Positions 1 through 12,245 of a stretch of 64,000 bases of DNA are shown here, in pieces. The stretch is from Holothuria scabra (taxonomy: Eukaryota > Echinodermata > Holothuroidea > Aspidochirotida > Holothuriidae), in the NCBI GenBank assembly GCA_037179385.1, contig CM074190.1, forward strand, positions 3,982,284-4,046,283. The letters run 5' to 3'. The notes under the pieces are model-generated. The model made no database searches. It was not told where the DNA came from and saw only the letters and a program-made list of their open reading frames with translations. Both the position numbers and the translations under genes were made by a program. Numbering within the stretch: the first letter of the stretch is position 1; the number at the start of each line of letters is the position of its first letter.

Positions 1-347
1 AGGCACTGACGAATAAAACTATCTGCTCTCTTTCCGTTGCATTTTTTTTTAATTTGCTCGAACTATTTCTTCTGATTTCCAAGATCACCGCGTAGGCTGT
101 AAAGTGTAATAAAAATGCTGGCTTGTTTGGTAGAAATAGCGCCCAGACCACACGTTTAAATACTGTGCGTACGTTACCGATCAGATTCACCTAGCGAGTC
201 CACAATACACAATACAGTTGCCGCAGCGCTCTAGATACCTTTAAGGGCGGTAAATCCCAAGGAATGCACGCGTGCAGTATGTACGCAGTACATACTTGAA
301 TTTAAGTCATTAGCAGAGTTTTCCTGTCCTGTACCGTACCGGTTACA

Positions 348-790
348 ATGGCGAGTAACAGTGGCACTTCAGCCGAAGAACCGCCCACAAAAACCAATGT
401 ATCCAACAATCTAGAGCACATTAAATCTGACCATATTGCAGACATTAAAAGTTACTATGGAAAGTTTGTTCCTGTTAACGAAATGCAAAATTTGGACATT
501 GAAATTGAAAGATGGATCATTCTTCACCGAGATAAGGAAGAAAAATCAAGCACTGCATTAGAAGCTCTGAATAAAGCAAGTTTCGAGTATCTTCCTGCGA
601 TTCAAGTGTCGCACACTTACAATTTTCCTGACCACACCTGTAGGGAGTGTTTCCTGTGAACGATCATTCTCCTCGCTCCGCCATTTGAAACTTTGGACAA
701 GAAGAACATGATAGATTAAGTTGTCTTGCGCAGCTCTTAATCCATCGTGATCGTGACTTTATTCCTAGTCCTGAAGTTATTTACGACTAA
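348..790 (+). pseudogene. hAT-family transposase C-terminal remnant (ZMYM1-like dimerisation domain), frameshifted
   Basis: An open frame of 103 codons starts at ATG 348 and stops at 659. The homology continues across two frame changes. In another frame, about 627-707 reads CERSFSSLRHLKLWTRRT. In a third, about 710-790 reads DRLSCLAQLLIHRD and then a stop. The CERSFSSLR-type signature followed by RLS-LA-L-IHRD is the usual end of hAT transposases and the domesticated ZMYM1-like proteins, where it forms the dimerisation helix. Upstream residues (an acidic/aromatic stretch with IERW) fit the segment before that motif. The catalytic core and the BED/TTF zinc finger are absent, so this is a 5'-truncated, inactivated copy. 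A domesticated terminal exon is less likely because of the frameshifts. Confidence 0.65.
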
Positions 791-2198
791 AAAGTAACTG
801 GGGGCAGCTGGCTGCATAGAAAGTTTTTTGTTCAACTATAGGCCACTGTTGGAAAAACATAAGATACTGAGCTACATTTCATTAAATAGCCCATATTTAT
901 TAAACTACCTTGATCCATGTACCCTGATTAATAGGCCTAGTTTGCCCCAAGTGTTTTTCTAGGAATAATGTTAACTCTTTGTGAATGTTCCCCACAGCCG
1001 TTTTTCAATCGAACTATAGAAGTCCCCAAACACAGTGCTAGCCCATTTCATTCGGCTTCCGGAGGTGTAAACAATTTATAGATGATACGGCAATCAAACC
1101 GTATGCCGACCTTTGGATGACGTCACAGCATACCTCTGTCATGTCTTCGATTGCGAAACCATTCGATCACTATATCGAATATATTAAATTATCGAAATTG
1201 TATTGAATCCTTTCGCATTATCGAAGGTGTATCGAGTACATTCGCAGTCGAAGGTCAGGCAATAAATTGCTTGCTGTGACGTTATCCAAAATCCGGCATA
1301 GGTTCTAATGCATTTTTATGAGAATCCGTATCAATTTTTAATTTTTGGCATGCAAAAGATATGATAACGTCAATGCATGAAACAATTACGTTTAAATTAT
1401 GTATATATGGCTTCCCATGTGCATAGAACACTGTGTATTGTACCATTCAAATATCTTTAAAATGCTTGTAGTTTTCGTGATTACAGTACCTGTTTAACAG
1501 TTTAAACCGTAAAGAAAGTTCTGCTTTCTCCTAAGTGATTTAACAGAATAGTTTTCTTACTCCCCTATCCCTGTTTTGAAAACAGCAAATTTTTGGGATT
1601 GGAAATAGTTATCCCCCCATTTGTTGGAACATTTGGTAAAACTTATTACTTACTTATTTTTTGAACTGCCCCCCCCCCCAGGAGGTTTTGCCCAGGCTAA
1701 GGCCCTGAAGAGTCAACTGTAGTCAGACAGTAGTCAAAAGCATGTTTTTTGTTCTGAACCAATTAGAAGCCAGCATTCGAGGGATATGGAATCCTGCTTC
1801 TGTATTGAAATGCCTCGCATAAATGTAGGTACATAGACAGTGGTGTTTCGTCATTACATTGTTTTAAAAGCTGAGTTAGTGCGTAAAGTTAACGTAGCTT
1901 TGATTGCAATACCGGGCCAGCCCATGATCAATTAGGCCAATGGGTGAGCTCCCTATACCTGTCAACATTTTGTGGTTCCCCAAAGGACCGTTACATGAGG
2001 TTCTAGTCTCCTTGAAGGTATATTCTCCTTTGGTACCTTCTGGGCACGGGCCTTGGCCGCATTCTCTGCATTTTTCTTTCAAAACGGTATTTTGTTAACT
2101 CCCCACATTTTACCCACTTCGTTATACAATGATGTATTAGCTTCTTTATTTAAAAAGTTATAACTGAGCCAATTAAAAACAAGTAATTGCTTGTTCTT
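791..2198. other. Intergenic stretch, nothing recognised
   Basis: AT-rich sequence with stops in all frames and a short poly-C run near 1670-1680. The small minus-strand frame at 1876-2082 has no recognisable motif. No terminal repeats or RNA gene were seen. Confidence 0.5.
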
Positions 2199-2598
2199 CA
2201 TTCAGCCAGTGGCGTCACCAAGGGGGGAGGCAGAGGGGCACGTGCCCCCCTGAAAAATTGTGTTCCCCCGTGCCCCCCCCCCCAAATGAGATTTGAGATA
2301 TGCCTTCTTTAGTCAGAGTGTGACTATGGAAATATTTAAGATTGGATTCTTCTTTTGACGAGAAAAGGCAGTAATTTTCATAATTTTCAACTAAAAATAT
2401 CGCTAAAACACCTGGAAAGTTCCCTTTAGTTTTTTTTTAATTTTCTGTCCTTTTTTCTTTTTCTTTTTGCTTATTTGTGTTTGCTACACAACTCAGGGCT
2501 TTTAGTTTTACTTCCATCTACTTCAGTGTTATGTATGTACTGTATTCTTTATTCATTACGTTTGTGTATCCATTCATTTTGATGCTGTAGAAAAACAA

Positions 2599-2634
2599 AT
2601 GAACGAAACGAAACGAACGAAACGAAACGAAAAT
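2599..2634 (+). repeat. AACGA/ACGAA microsatellite inside H1
   Basis: Pentamer-like repeats of GAACGAAAC and related units within element H1. The reverse copy at 4718-5357 lacks an obvious equivalent, so the expansion followed divergence of the copies. Confidence 0.7.
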
Positions 2635-2829
2635 GCCATTTCCGGATGTCTGAGGGGTTGCGTTTTTCAAAAATTTCTGCAAACTTCCAACTTCCCTAAC
2701 TGAAGGTGGCGCATAGCTCAGGAACCGTTCAAGGAGGATTATATAGGCGTACATTTTTGCCTTAAGAGGATCACATCTAACTGCTTTCTCTCTTTCTCTT
2801 TCGAGTTCAGCTCTCCTTCTTCTAAATAT

Positions 2830-3260
2830 CAGTCGGATCAGCTCTTGAAAGTTGTTTCACTAGTTTTGTTACAAATAAATTCTTAATTGAAGTTGCACTG
2901 GAAGTTTTTTTTGGGACCAGTGTAAAGACAACAGAATAACCGTAAATCGACCTGAATACCTAACAAACCCCTTAAAACCCAGGAGCTTCCGGGGGCTTCC
3001 CCCCCCCCCGGACCCCCACCGAGACACACATTGAACTGCCCATCAATTCTTTTCTCAACTCGCCCTTTTTCAAAATGTCGGCCGGATCTGCACTTGGTAG
3101 TTGAATCACTTTTTTACCAAAACTTCTTACTGGCAGTTACTCTGGAGGTATTTTTGAGACCAGTGTTAAGTCAATAGAAGAACACTTAAAAAGCGACTTT
3201 AGTGCCTCACAAACACGCTAAAACCCATGAGCTTCCGGGGGCTTCGCCCCCTGGACCCCC
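2830..3260 (+). repeat. Internal tandem duplication in H1 (two diverged ~200-240-bp units)
   Basis: Unit 1 (about 2830-3020) and unit 2 (about 3070-3260) share, in order, an agttgcactgg/agttactctgg block, a gaccagtgt block, an acaaac..taaaaccca block and GAGCTTCCGGGGGCTTC followed by GGACCCCCACC. The units differ at many positions, so the duplication is old. Confidence 0.6.
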
Positions 3261-3576
3261 ACCCGGGCTTTGCCCCTGGACCCCACCAGGGGCCCTACGG
3301 CGGACCCCTGGACCCCACCCGCTGAGCCTCGCGCCTCGCGCTCGGTGTCGCCTACGGCGCCATGTGTGGAGTTTAGCAGTGCCCCCCTGCAATATTGTTG
3401 TCCCACCCCAGTTCCCCCCCAGAATGAAAAGTCTGGTGACGCCACTGCATTCAGCAGCCTAAAATTGCCGTTTAATGACGGAGGGGACTTCTTGCTTGTA
3501 CCATGGAGCTGGTATTAGCTTCCTGTTTGTACCGATAGTAGTGGCATTTCTTGCAGTCAGCGTCAAAATGATATTT

Positions 3577-3845
3577 TTAAATGCCTAGTTCTCTCCCCCA
3601 TACAATTCCAGTTTTCTACGAACCTACTTAAGCCCCTCCCACAACTGTCTTAAATTCATTATCTTCCCCAGGCACAATCTCAGTTTATTGCTTCAGGATG
3701 AGTATACAAGCACAGCGGTACAGCAAATGCTGTGTAATGTGAGCTTTGGTAGGCTGTGTTTTTCGAACTATAGTTGTCAATTGAGAATTTCCGTCGACTG
3801 CAAAACTACAAAGCTTGTAGTTTGGGATAAGAAGATTAGTCCTTC
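3577..3845 (+). mobile_element. Decayed copy of T1 MITE
   Basis: Shares the T1 order of landmarks: TTAA, then ..CCTAGTTCTCTC.., AAGCCCCTCCCACAA, CTCAGTTTATTGCTTC, ATGCTGTGTAATGTGAGCTTTG, and a tail with GTAGTTTGGGAT. The ends have diverged and the terminal inverted repeat is weak compared with 37471-37774 and 25841-26571. Confidence 0.65.
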
Positions 3846-3902
3846 GAGTAGATCGGTTATAACAAGAGCGACGTCGTGCGATTTTTTAACTGGAGCAATA
3901 CG

Positions 3903-4155
3903 GAGGGTTAGGTTAGGATTTGATGGAGTTTTACGGCCCAGTTTCCAACCAATTGGTTCAAGTCGAGCCGGTAATGGCTTTTTCCAGTTATGGCTCACTG
4001 CCTTGTTTTCCCTACTCCATTGCTTATGCTGAGCACCATGCACAATGGCAGTAGGTTCCGTTTTAATGTATCTGGTATGACCCGGCCGGGATTCGGACTC
4101 CCGACCGCCCAGCTGCAAGTCTGATGCTCTAACCACTGAGTTACATAGGGAGGCA
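3903..4155 (-). mobile_element. tRNA-derived SINE (minus strand)
   Basis: Read on the minus strand, it starts with a tRNA-like head that contains an A-box-like tAACTCAGTGGTTAGAGCA and a B-box-like GGGAGTCCGAATCC. A body follows, with ..CACTGTGCCTTCAC..-type text, AACTGGAAAAAGCCATTACC and CTCGACTTGAACCAATTGG. It ends in an AACCTAACCTAACC tail (plus-strand 3907-3920). The same body recurs at 15893, 19125, 22958, 25536, 35757 and 42480. The 133-codon frame across it at 3777-4178 is not a gene. Confidence 0.75.
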
Positions 4156-4717
4156 ACGGTGGATGTCTCTCTGGTCACAATCGGTATGCTGCTATTATTG
4201 TTTTTTTAGATAACTGTTTGACAAGGCGGCGTGATTATGGTGGTGTACTATATTGAGAGAGGCAAGTGCCCATCTTCCACAAGACGATTGTGCTCTACTT
4301 TTCAGGGGAGCCAACATTTTTCCGAGGGTGCGGATGGCCGAATCCATTTTTTCAGAATTTTTTTTAAATTTGTTTCAAAATCATGGCTATGGGTTTTGTT
4401 ATTAGGGTTATGGTTTAGGTTGGAGTTAGGTCAGTGAGGAATATTTGCCATGTTCGTTCATAACGTACTGTTAGACCCCCTCCCCCAAATAAAAAAGAAT
4501 AAGAAGAACCTGTGGGAAAGCTGTCATTTTAAATTTAGTAGTGTGCCTACCTCAAAGGAAATTAATCATCGATTGACATGATTCACCATACACACCCTAG
4601 GAAGTAGCGTGGGTCCTGCAATTATGAGTGTCGAAGGGAGGAGTCACTTCCCGCCCTTGAAATATGGAAAAAAATTTGGATTAAAACACTTGAAATAGCG
4701 TAGTTTGGTGAAATTCG

Positions 4718-5357
4718 CAGTGGCGTCAACGGACTTTTCATTCTAGGGGAACTGAAGTGGCAAAACAATTTCGCAGGGGACACTGTAGACTCCACTCATG
4801 GCGCTGGAGGCGCAACCGAGCACGAAGCGTGAGGCTCATCGGGTGTGGTCCAGGGTCCAGCCTTAGGGCCCCTGGTGGGGTTCATGGGCTAAGTCCCGGG
4901 TTTTTTTGCATGGGGCGAAACCCCCTGTAGGTACTGAAGTCATCTTAACTAAAAAGAGAAAAAGAAAGCAGTTAATGGGCAGTTAAATGTCATTGTCTAC
5001 ACGGAAAGATGTAGGACTAATCCTGCCTGAACGGTTACGAGAGCTGTGCGTCACCTTCAATGGCGTATATAGTCTGAAGTGTGCAAAACATTTTGAAAAA
5101 AAAACCGCAACCCCTCAGACAGCCTTAAATGGCATGTCCCAGGTGTGTTTGCTAAATTTTCATTTGCAGAACATGAAAATTACTGCCTTTTCTTGTCAAA
5201 AGAAGAATCCACTCTTAGAAAATTTAAGTTACACTCTGACTACAAAATTCGATTTTTTGAAAATTTCAAATTTCAGTTGGGGGGAGGGTGGCGTACGAAG
5301 GCATAAGATTTTCCAAGAGGGGCACGTGCCCCCTGCGCCCTCCCCTGTGTGACGCAA
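4718..5357 (-). mobile_element. Inverted, shortened copy of hAT-type element H1
   Basis: Starts CAGTGGCGTCAACGGACTTT, the inverse of the 3' end of H1 at 3410-3447. It runs back through the shared blocks, including the pair that reads GGATTCTTCTTTTGAC in H1, to a degraded 5' end near GTGTGACGC. It lacks the central tandem duplication. No 8-bp duplication survives at its edges. Confidence 0.7.
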
Positions 5358-5944
5358 ATGGATATTCTCAACCTTAACCTCAATCATAGTTTTCTAGGCT
5401 GGACTTAACAAAAATAAAGTGAGAATTTCCGAATAAGAAAGCTAATCATCCTTTTTAAGGCACTTGGGATAAGCTCATGTTTCTTCGGAACTGCGAAATA
5501 TGCCACCGGTGGGACGCGTTCCACAAGTTGACAACCTCTATCCTAGACAAAGAAAATTAACACCATCCAAGTGAATTTTTTTTCTCAAAGATAAGGGTCA
5601 AGAAAACTACATTTTTGTTACAGAAAACCTTATGGTTACAAACAGACACCCTTCAGTACACAAACGCGAAGAACAAATTTTTACACGTCATTGTGCCAAA
5701 ACGTAAAATTTGAATTGTTGTGTGTGATTTCCAAGAAAAGGATAATTTTTACAATATTTATGTACAATTCTAAATTATTTACAATACTTATGTACAATTT
5801 TACTCTTTGGTCCAAAACTGAGGTAATTTTCACGAAACATCTTGTGTTAAGTTTACTTTCAAGGTAGTGTGACATGTCAGCGAAATGACTTGACTTCACC
5901 TGACAGTTATGGAGTGAACTTTTCTAAAGAAAAAATCTGTTGAA
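5358..5944. other. Intergenic stretch, nothing recognised
   Basis: AT-rich, with stops in all frames. A short near-repeat (ATTTACAATACTTATGTAC and neighbours) lies at 5745-5800. No family match was seen. Confidence 0.45.
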
Positions 5945-6455
5945 ATTATTTTAATATCTTTTACGGTTCCCCAGATATACCTCTTCAAAGTTTGAATGTT
6001 TCTGAAGAAACTTGTTGCTTATGCAAAAATAATAATGGGGAGTGTTGCACAGTGTGGACATTTCTTTTTTTTAAGCCTATATAAGTTTATCTCTTAATTA
6101 CTCATCAGAAAGTTTATGGTTTGGTAATTTATACAGATGATTTTTAAGGACATAATTTAAACTTCCAAAATAAAACCCCTAGAGCAAACTGATTTTACAA
6201 TTATCCTTGAAATGAAGATTTTTAAAAGAAAGGATAACATTAGGGGTCGATGCGCACTGTTTAACCTCTCATGACATCACAAGATTTGCATACTAATCTC
6301 ATATCTATTAATGATTAGGCCTAATTGCAAATCTGAAATTGCCCTGTAGAATAGCCAATTTTTGACGGATTTTGATGGGATTTGTGGCTATTTTCTTGGT
6401 TTTTAATGCTTTTTTCATCAAATATACATCTTTTCATGCTTTTTTTTTTATCAAA
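5945..6455 (+). repeat. Dispersed repeat F6, copy without the T4 insertion
   Basis: Aligns in reverse to 36345-36746 plus 37330-37405. Shared blocks include ATCTTTTACGGTT, CAAAGTTTGAATG, AAACTTGTT.CTTATGC, TGTTGCACAGTGT, CATCAGAAAGTT and GATGATTTT.AAGGACA. The reverse copy carries a 583-bp T4 element between the CAAAGTTTGAATG and CTTATGC blocks, whereas this copy is continuous there. A further fragment lies at 13625-13725. Confidence 0.7.
6243..6270 (+). repeat. Solo end of M3 MITE
   Basis: GGGGTCGATGCGCACTGTTT matches the terminal repeat of M3 (19612-19801). No partner end is present within 300 bp, so this is an orphan terminus inside F6. Confidence 0.5.
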
Positions 6456-6460
6456 TATCA

Positions 6461-9382
6461 AAAATTTTTATGTTCTTGTAACACGACAATTAGCCTTTTG
6501 ACGTCCTAATTTTACTTTTATGTTGAAGAGAATTGCTTTCAATGCAGGGGATTTGTCATGCTTTCACATTGGTGGCTAATGTTTTTTTTAAATGACCAAT
6601 TTTTAATACAAAAAACTCTGATATATTGATGTCTTAAATCAATCGTGAACAAGGAATTCTGAAAAAAATTATAAGCTTTAGAGACAACATAGAATTTTAA
6701 TTAATCCAAGGTCAAAACAAAAAGATGAAAATAAAGAAAAACAAAACAAAGGCCTTTAATGTGAATTCATGACGTTACACTTGCTTGTTCCAAGCAAGTT
6801 CGTTTTGTGGAAAATTTGTTGACTTTATTTGCCCATATCTCCAGAACCGAACATAGGATATGAATAAAAGTTTCCCCCCTAGAATATGCTTTTCCTCAGC
6901 ACATCAAATGAAAATTTGGTCCTCGACATTTCTTCAAAGCGGGGTGCAAAAGTGGGCTTTAATGCTGAACATCAAAATATCATGAGTGTAGCCAAAGTGG
7001 AATCAGGAGGTGCCCATTGTTAAGGGCACTGTTCCCCCTGTTTATGGCCCTGTGCAATATTGTCCCCAAATTACAAAACTTGCAGTTGTGCACTTTTAAT
7101 TTTTTATTAAAAATATTCAACCATACTACTGTAAGAGCTATTTACTTTTATGAGACTAAAACTATACGTCATAATGCGTTGTTTACATTCGCAATAACTT
7201 TTAAGCAATTATTATAACGATTGGAAACTTTCAATCATGATACTTTGTGTGGGGAATTGTCCGTGACACCTCCATGCTTTGTGATAATGAGGAAAGTATA
7301 ATTTCAAATCAAATGGATAGATCTTAAATTAAATATGACAAACATCACCCTAAAAGTAATGCCATTCAAAGCCAATTGACATTGAATAATATTATTTGAA
7401 CAATATTATTTGTGCGTTCTGTCTTCATCTATGTCGTGTAGCGTAAAGTAAAAATCCTCTGCACAGAGAAGAATCCTATCGTTCTGAATTGGGAACGTCA
7501 CAGTTCTAATTGGCTACGACCGAGATTAAGCCACAAGGTACCGCCGCGTCGTCTCCTGCGAGATTAGTGCTACCATACGCCCTGGCGAGAGCCATCGGAA
7601 GCGGCGGGTAGTGTCGGCTAAGTGTCAATGCACTTTCCTGTCAAACATATCGTCTTCTCTTATTAAGCTTTCATAGATTAATGGCTATGTTTATTCAATG
7701 TCCAGTGCATTTTATTTTATGAACAAAGTTATAAGAGGTTGACCACAACAACTAGAACAGACCATCAAAATTGACATCATGCCTCGTTTTAAATTCTTCT
7801 GAGATCGAGTCAGTACTGAAGATTCTCGAGAAAAATCCGGATATTGCTGAGGAAATGCGGTGGAAGACGTAGAAATGTACAGAAGTCACCAACGGTATCA
7901 TGCATCTTTACCGTACTTGAAATTTTTTTGTGACTACTGCATGTTAGCTAAGTTAAAATCAAATAATGTCTGAATGTTAAAATAACTTTGGTTCCTATAA
8001 TAAAAAAAACAATAACAACGATAGTGGAAAACTGTTTTCCTGTTTTCGGTCAAAGTGATTTTCCCGTTTTCGGTCAAGGTGAAATGCCACCAATAAAATC
8101 AACAAAAACGTTGCAGAATCAGAGGCGGAGATTTCTGTTGAACTTTATAGGGGATGTATAAAATGCCTAAAAAGTGCACGCGCCGGCGCGAGCGCGAAGG
8201 ACCTGTTGCAACTCACTGGAAGGACGAATGCCGTAACGGGTGAGCTGTAGGGGTAAATCAGGGGAAAAGACGACCGGAATTCCGTGGGTTTCAATGTCTT
8301 TGAAACCACAGGAAGACTGCTTGAAGGGTAAATGTCAGAGAAGGTAACGTTCTTGGGTATTTGTACATATTTATACATTTAAAAACAAAGCAAAGTGGAC
8401 AAAAGTTTTAGAACTGTTGTCAAATCCACAACCGTTGGAGAATCCAAAAACTATTTGAGGTAGTTTTTGAAGTATGAAACAACATTTCTAAAGGTTAAAT
8501 TGATCGCACAAAAAATGGGTTGATTGGTAAAAATATTAGAAATTGATGAAGATGTAACCATGTTCTCATGTTGCAGCGACAATGCACCTTACCGAGCCCT
8601 TGCAGATGAAAAAATGAAGGTACCAGTAATAGTAACAATATGAAATTCGAATCGTGACGAATGCGATACAGGTGTGTCAAACATTTGTATTAAAACCGTT
8701 TATTTCCAATACAGACTTTGCGCTGAGAACTTACAATGTTAACCTGCAGCATGGGTATCCGATAAAGGTTTTAGCGTTCATTTAAGATGACTTGAAACAT
8801 GACGAAAGTAAAAAGAATTCTGTTGCTTTGCATTCTGTTCTCCTACAACCGAATCAGTAGCCTGCATTTTTTAGCCTATTATTAGTCTATACAGAAACAA
8901 TCTATTTAATCCTCACATTTTGACTTGTAAGGTGCAACATTCGTGTCTCGTGACAGGTATATCATGCCTGATTATATATCTCATATGTGGTCTATGAGAT
9001 GAGGTTAGGTTAGAGTTGGAATGTCTCGAGCTGTGAACAAGCTAAATTCTATTTTTGTTTTTTTTCTGTAACGGAGGATGATTAATGGGTCATACCGCTT
9101 GGCGTGATTTTCTGGGCAGATGTTTCTGGGATATACGCCCATACGCAGAACTATATACTAGTCAATGTTAGGGATATAACCTCACATATCACCTTATCCA
9201 ATGAGAGCTGTTCATGCCCAGAACTATTCTGCACAATTATTCGAAATGACTTTTCCTCTGGATGAGCTTTTGGTGACGTCACAAAATTCCCCATTCAACT
9301 TGTACAGTCACGTTGGACGTAATTGGTCTACTTCATTCTAAAACCAGTCCTTGCTTTGTGTTTTCTTCATAGGAATTAAAGA
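6461..9382. other. Intergenic stretch, little recognised
   Basis: Mostly AT-rich with no coding signal. About 7000-7075 contains a gccc..tgtgcaatattgtcccc stretch that resembles the 3' part of H1 (near 3381) and may be a fragment. A two-copy tandem repeat of GTTTTCGGTCAA lies at 8037-8080. A local GC-richer patch at 7500-7620 has no identifiable function. Confidence 0.4.
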
Positions 9383-9938
9383 TTAAAGGGGAGTTAAAAA
9401 AATTAATTTCTATATGTGAAAGTGGAAACAAGTCTACACAGTGTGATGAGACTTTCATTCAAATTGGACCTGTATTTTTCGAGATATCAGTAAATGAATT
9501 CACTAGAATTGTGATCCACATTGAGTTAATGGCAACAGAGATCATGTCACTTCCTAATATTGACAAGGGATGCTTTGTTTTCTTTTGTTTTTCGGTCTGT
9601 CAGTTGTGTTGACTTGAAGTAAATAGAAACAATGACCTTCCTGTGGGGAATGCAAAGTGTGTAAAGTTCTCATGCTATTTATTTTATTACATTTATGGTA
9701 ATCTGGGACTATTGACAAGAAAATTGCCTGTTTGTGAGTTGAAGGAATAAGAAAAGACTGTTCCTTACTGTGATGATATGATGTCATGAATGCTTGTTTC
9801 AAGTTCACTTTTTGTTGAAAATATTACAACTTTACCTGTTCATATAGTGAAAACCACACATCGGTTTCAATGCAAATTTCCCCGAAATACTCAGGATAAC
9901 ATACCTTAACTTGACTTGACCTTAAACCCTTCTTTTAA
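9383..9938 (+). mobile_element. TTAA-flanked element T5
   Basis: Begins TTAAAGGGGAGTT and ends near CCCTTCTTTTAAAGG. Its full length matches 34018-34582 in reverse: the GTGAAAGTGGAAACAAG, GAGATATCAGTAAATGAA, TTCAAGTTCACTTTTTGTTGAAA and TTGACCTTAAACCCTTC blocks all recur. It is non-coding; the 84-codon minus-strand frame inside has no motif. TTAA at the ends suggests piggyBac-type mobilisation by inference only. Confidence 0.65.
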
Positions 9939-10659
9939 AGGTAAAGTAGACCAGAAATATTAAGCACGTTCCTTCATAATCAGGTTTTCAAAATTACCGG
10001 AAAGGCTCGAAAACTGTCATTTTGGAATTGGGGGTGTGGTTGTTCTAATCTGCTCAGTAGCAGGATCTATCCATATTCATCATAGGAAAGAATACATCCC
10101 CAGAACAATGTTGCACTTCACAATTACGTCCATGAAAAGCCACCTCTCATCCAGGGACTGATCCCGTCACGGAGATTTTAAAAATAAAATAGCACCTGCA
10201 GGTTCAATTAAGTTGTATCCAAGTACATCCTTATTGAGTCTGCCGTTCGATTCGGCTGACTTTGTTGTTGTAAGATGCTTTAAAACGTCAGTGAAGAGCC
10301 AGAAGAAATATGTTATTCGAGTAAATGGAAAATGGTTTGTCGGAAACAGTCTGTATATGTGTTCAGTTCTTGCAATAGAGCTTGTGCATATGATGTCACA
10401 GTGCGACAAAAAGGCCCTCTTTTAGGGGCGAAACAAACCAACCCAGACAAATGCAGACAGCTGATTTGTTAACCAGTCGAATGCGCGCATTATCTGCTAC
10501 AGGTGCACGCGAATTTTATCTCATCGCTCCGTGAGGAGGATGAGATATTGTAGTCACTTTGCCTATGGGGCTATATATGGCAATGTCAACTTAAATCGCA
10601 ATGGTTACCATGGTAACGGTAAATTTTCCCAATTTACTAGTCTCAGGGTCTAACCCATG

Positions 10660-11230
10660 GTGAGGTATCCCGGGATGACTAAAGGTCCAGGGCTGAGAGA
10701 GGGGTCCAAACCTGCCCGTGTGTGTGTGTGTGTTGGGGTGTGTGTGTCCAGTTTAGTTTTCCTAATATATTCTTGTTTATATTAATTGATGAAAAATAGG
10801 CCAGTTCCAAAACATTAACCTCTGACCATCTGTGACTTGAACTATGTCCTTGGTTGCAATGACAACCACACATATCGGTACAACTTGTGGGATGCTTCCG
10901 TTAAGAGAAATAGTAAAAACAAAAAAGTATTTGACCCTGTCCCGTGAAATTTGACCTTGGTTGCCATGGAAACCACATATTTTGGTAGAACTAGTCTACC
11001 CTATTATAATTGTGTAGTTTCATGTAAAATGAATGTTTTCTTTTAAAGTTTTAGTACAAAATAGTTAAAAAAGTGGTCTTTTCCAAAATGTGACCTTTGA
11101 CCTTTTACCTTTACTTCCGAGGGTCTGGGGGACGTAAGTTCCTGCCCTGGGGTACCCACCTACCAATTTTGAAAATAATCGGTCCAGCCCACTAGGAGGA
11201 GTTTAAAAGACAAAAAGGTTGTTTTACGAA
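10660..11230 (+). repeat. Dispersed repeat family A, uninterrupted copy
   Basis: Matches 29790-30203 and 32318-32375 on the opposite strand. Shared blocks include CTTGGTTGC.ATGG.AACCACA, TTTGGTAGAACTAGTCTACC, ACATGTAAAATGAA-like text, TGTGACCTTTGACC, GAGGGTCTGGG, and GGGGTACCCACCTACCAATTTT. It carries the empty target CATTAACCTCTGACC (about 10813-10827) that is occupied by element T3 in the other copy. It also contains a GT microsatellite at 10719-10748 and a DR1-like TGACCTTTGACCT at 11091-11103. Confidence 0.75.
10719..10748 (+). repeat. GT microsatellite
   Basis: Interrupted GT dinucleotide run with a TTGGGG break. Confidence 0.85.
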
Positions 11231-11699
11231 CAAATTATCACTTAAATAATTTTGTTCCAATCTAACAATGTCGAAAGCGTCCGAAAAAACTGTTGTGTTT
11301 AGTCTGTGTAGCGTTAGCGACAGTCAGCGACTGATGTCCTACTACCTTCACAGACCTGTAGACAAATCCAAGCGCGCAGTCAAATGATGGTGATGGTGAG
11401 ATTTAATTCCGCCATGACTGGGGTTCATCCAGCATTTATCTTCTATTTTTTGTATGCCTGTAGGCTACCAAAACGACGGGTACCAACACTTTATCCCACA
11501 ATTCCTTTCGAATGCTACTTGAAAATGAGTATCAGGGAAGGGCCCAGTATGATACAGTTATACAAAAAAAAATGAGAATATGAACCCTTGTGGCCGGCAC
11601 TGACGGTAATCCCTATACGTTGTGCCCTTGGATTAGTCTATAAAGAATCAACATGTGAGCGTGTGAACTGAACATATCACACAGTACATCACCCGATAA

Positions 11700-12245
11700 A
11701 CTTAACCGCCACAAATAACCTTAAAGTAATAGCCAAGTTCGCTGGGGACAACAGTGTCTTAAAAAATAAATTTGTTCCAAAATCTTAGACAGGCCTACTG
11801 GATTAAAAGGGCAAGCGTTACAAAGATTGGGTAGTCTATTTCTCCGTTCTTTCATAATCCGCTGTCAGAATTTAAATATACAGATATATAGAAAAGATGT
11901 TGTTTCGGAATAAAGGGTGCGAAGGCCTACAGTTCCAAGAACTTGATTGGTCTGTGCCATATACTTTCCCTCGCTATCTTAAAAAAAAAACTTCCGTCTC
12001 TTGGAACGAAAAAAAATAATCGCTTTCCCTGGACTTCAAATAGAAATTTCGAATCATTGTGGCCCAGAGTTTTAGTATGGTAATTTTTGTCAATGACATT
12101 CTACTCTAGCATAAAAACAGCTCAGATTAAACTTCTTGCATATAAATAGTTCCAGTTCTTTAACCACCTTGCGCGCACATCTTAGTGATGAGATATACAA
12201 CTCCGTGGATTGCCCTCTTGTTATGCATGTGGCCACGACAATACG
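11700..12245 (+). repeat. Dispersed repeat family B, copy 1
   Basis: Direct repeat of 33085-33580. Both contain AATTTGTTCCAAAATCTTAGA, GGCCTACTGGATTAAAA, AAGATTGGGTAG, CAAGAACTTGATTGGTCTGT, TTGTCAATGACATTCTACT and CGTGGATTGCCCTCTTGTT. Non-coding. Ends are not marked by clear terminal repeats. Confidence 0.75.

Larger units (their letters stand above)
2207..3447 (+). mobile_element. Non-autonomous hAT-type element H1, with 8-bp target-site duplication
   Basis: The element begins CAGTGGCGTCACCA and ends in the inverse form, TGGTGACGCCACTG. It is flanked on both sides by the same 8 bases, CATTCAGC (2199-2206 and 3448-3455). An 8-bp TSD with CAG-type ends is characteristic of hAT superfamily transposition. 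The interior holds C-rich and G-rich runs, an AACGA microsatellite, and an internal duplication, but no transposase frame, so it depends on an enzyme in trans. Small frames on both strands at 3202-3518 are by-products of its low-complexity CCCTGG repeats. An inverted, shorter relative lies at 4718-5357. Confidence 0.8.

Noticed and set aside
3202..3518. Overlapping proline/arginine-rich frames on both strands
   Set aside because: Generated by CCCTGG-rich low-complexity DNA inside H1.
3777..4178. 133-codon minus-strand frame
   Set aside because: Lies across a SINE; no domain.
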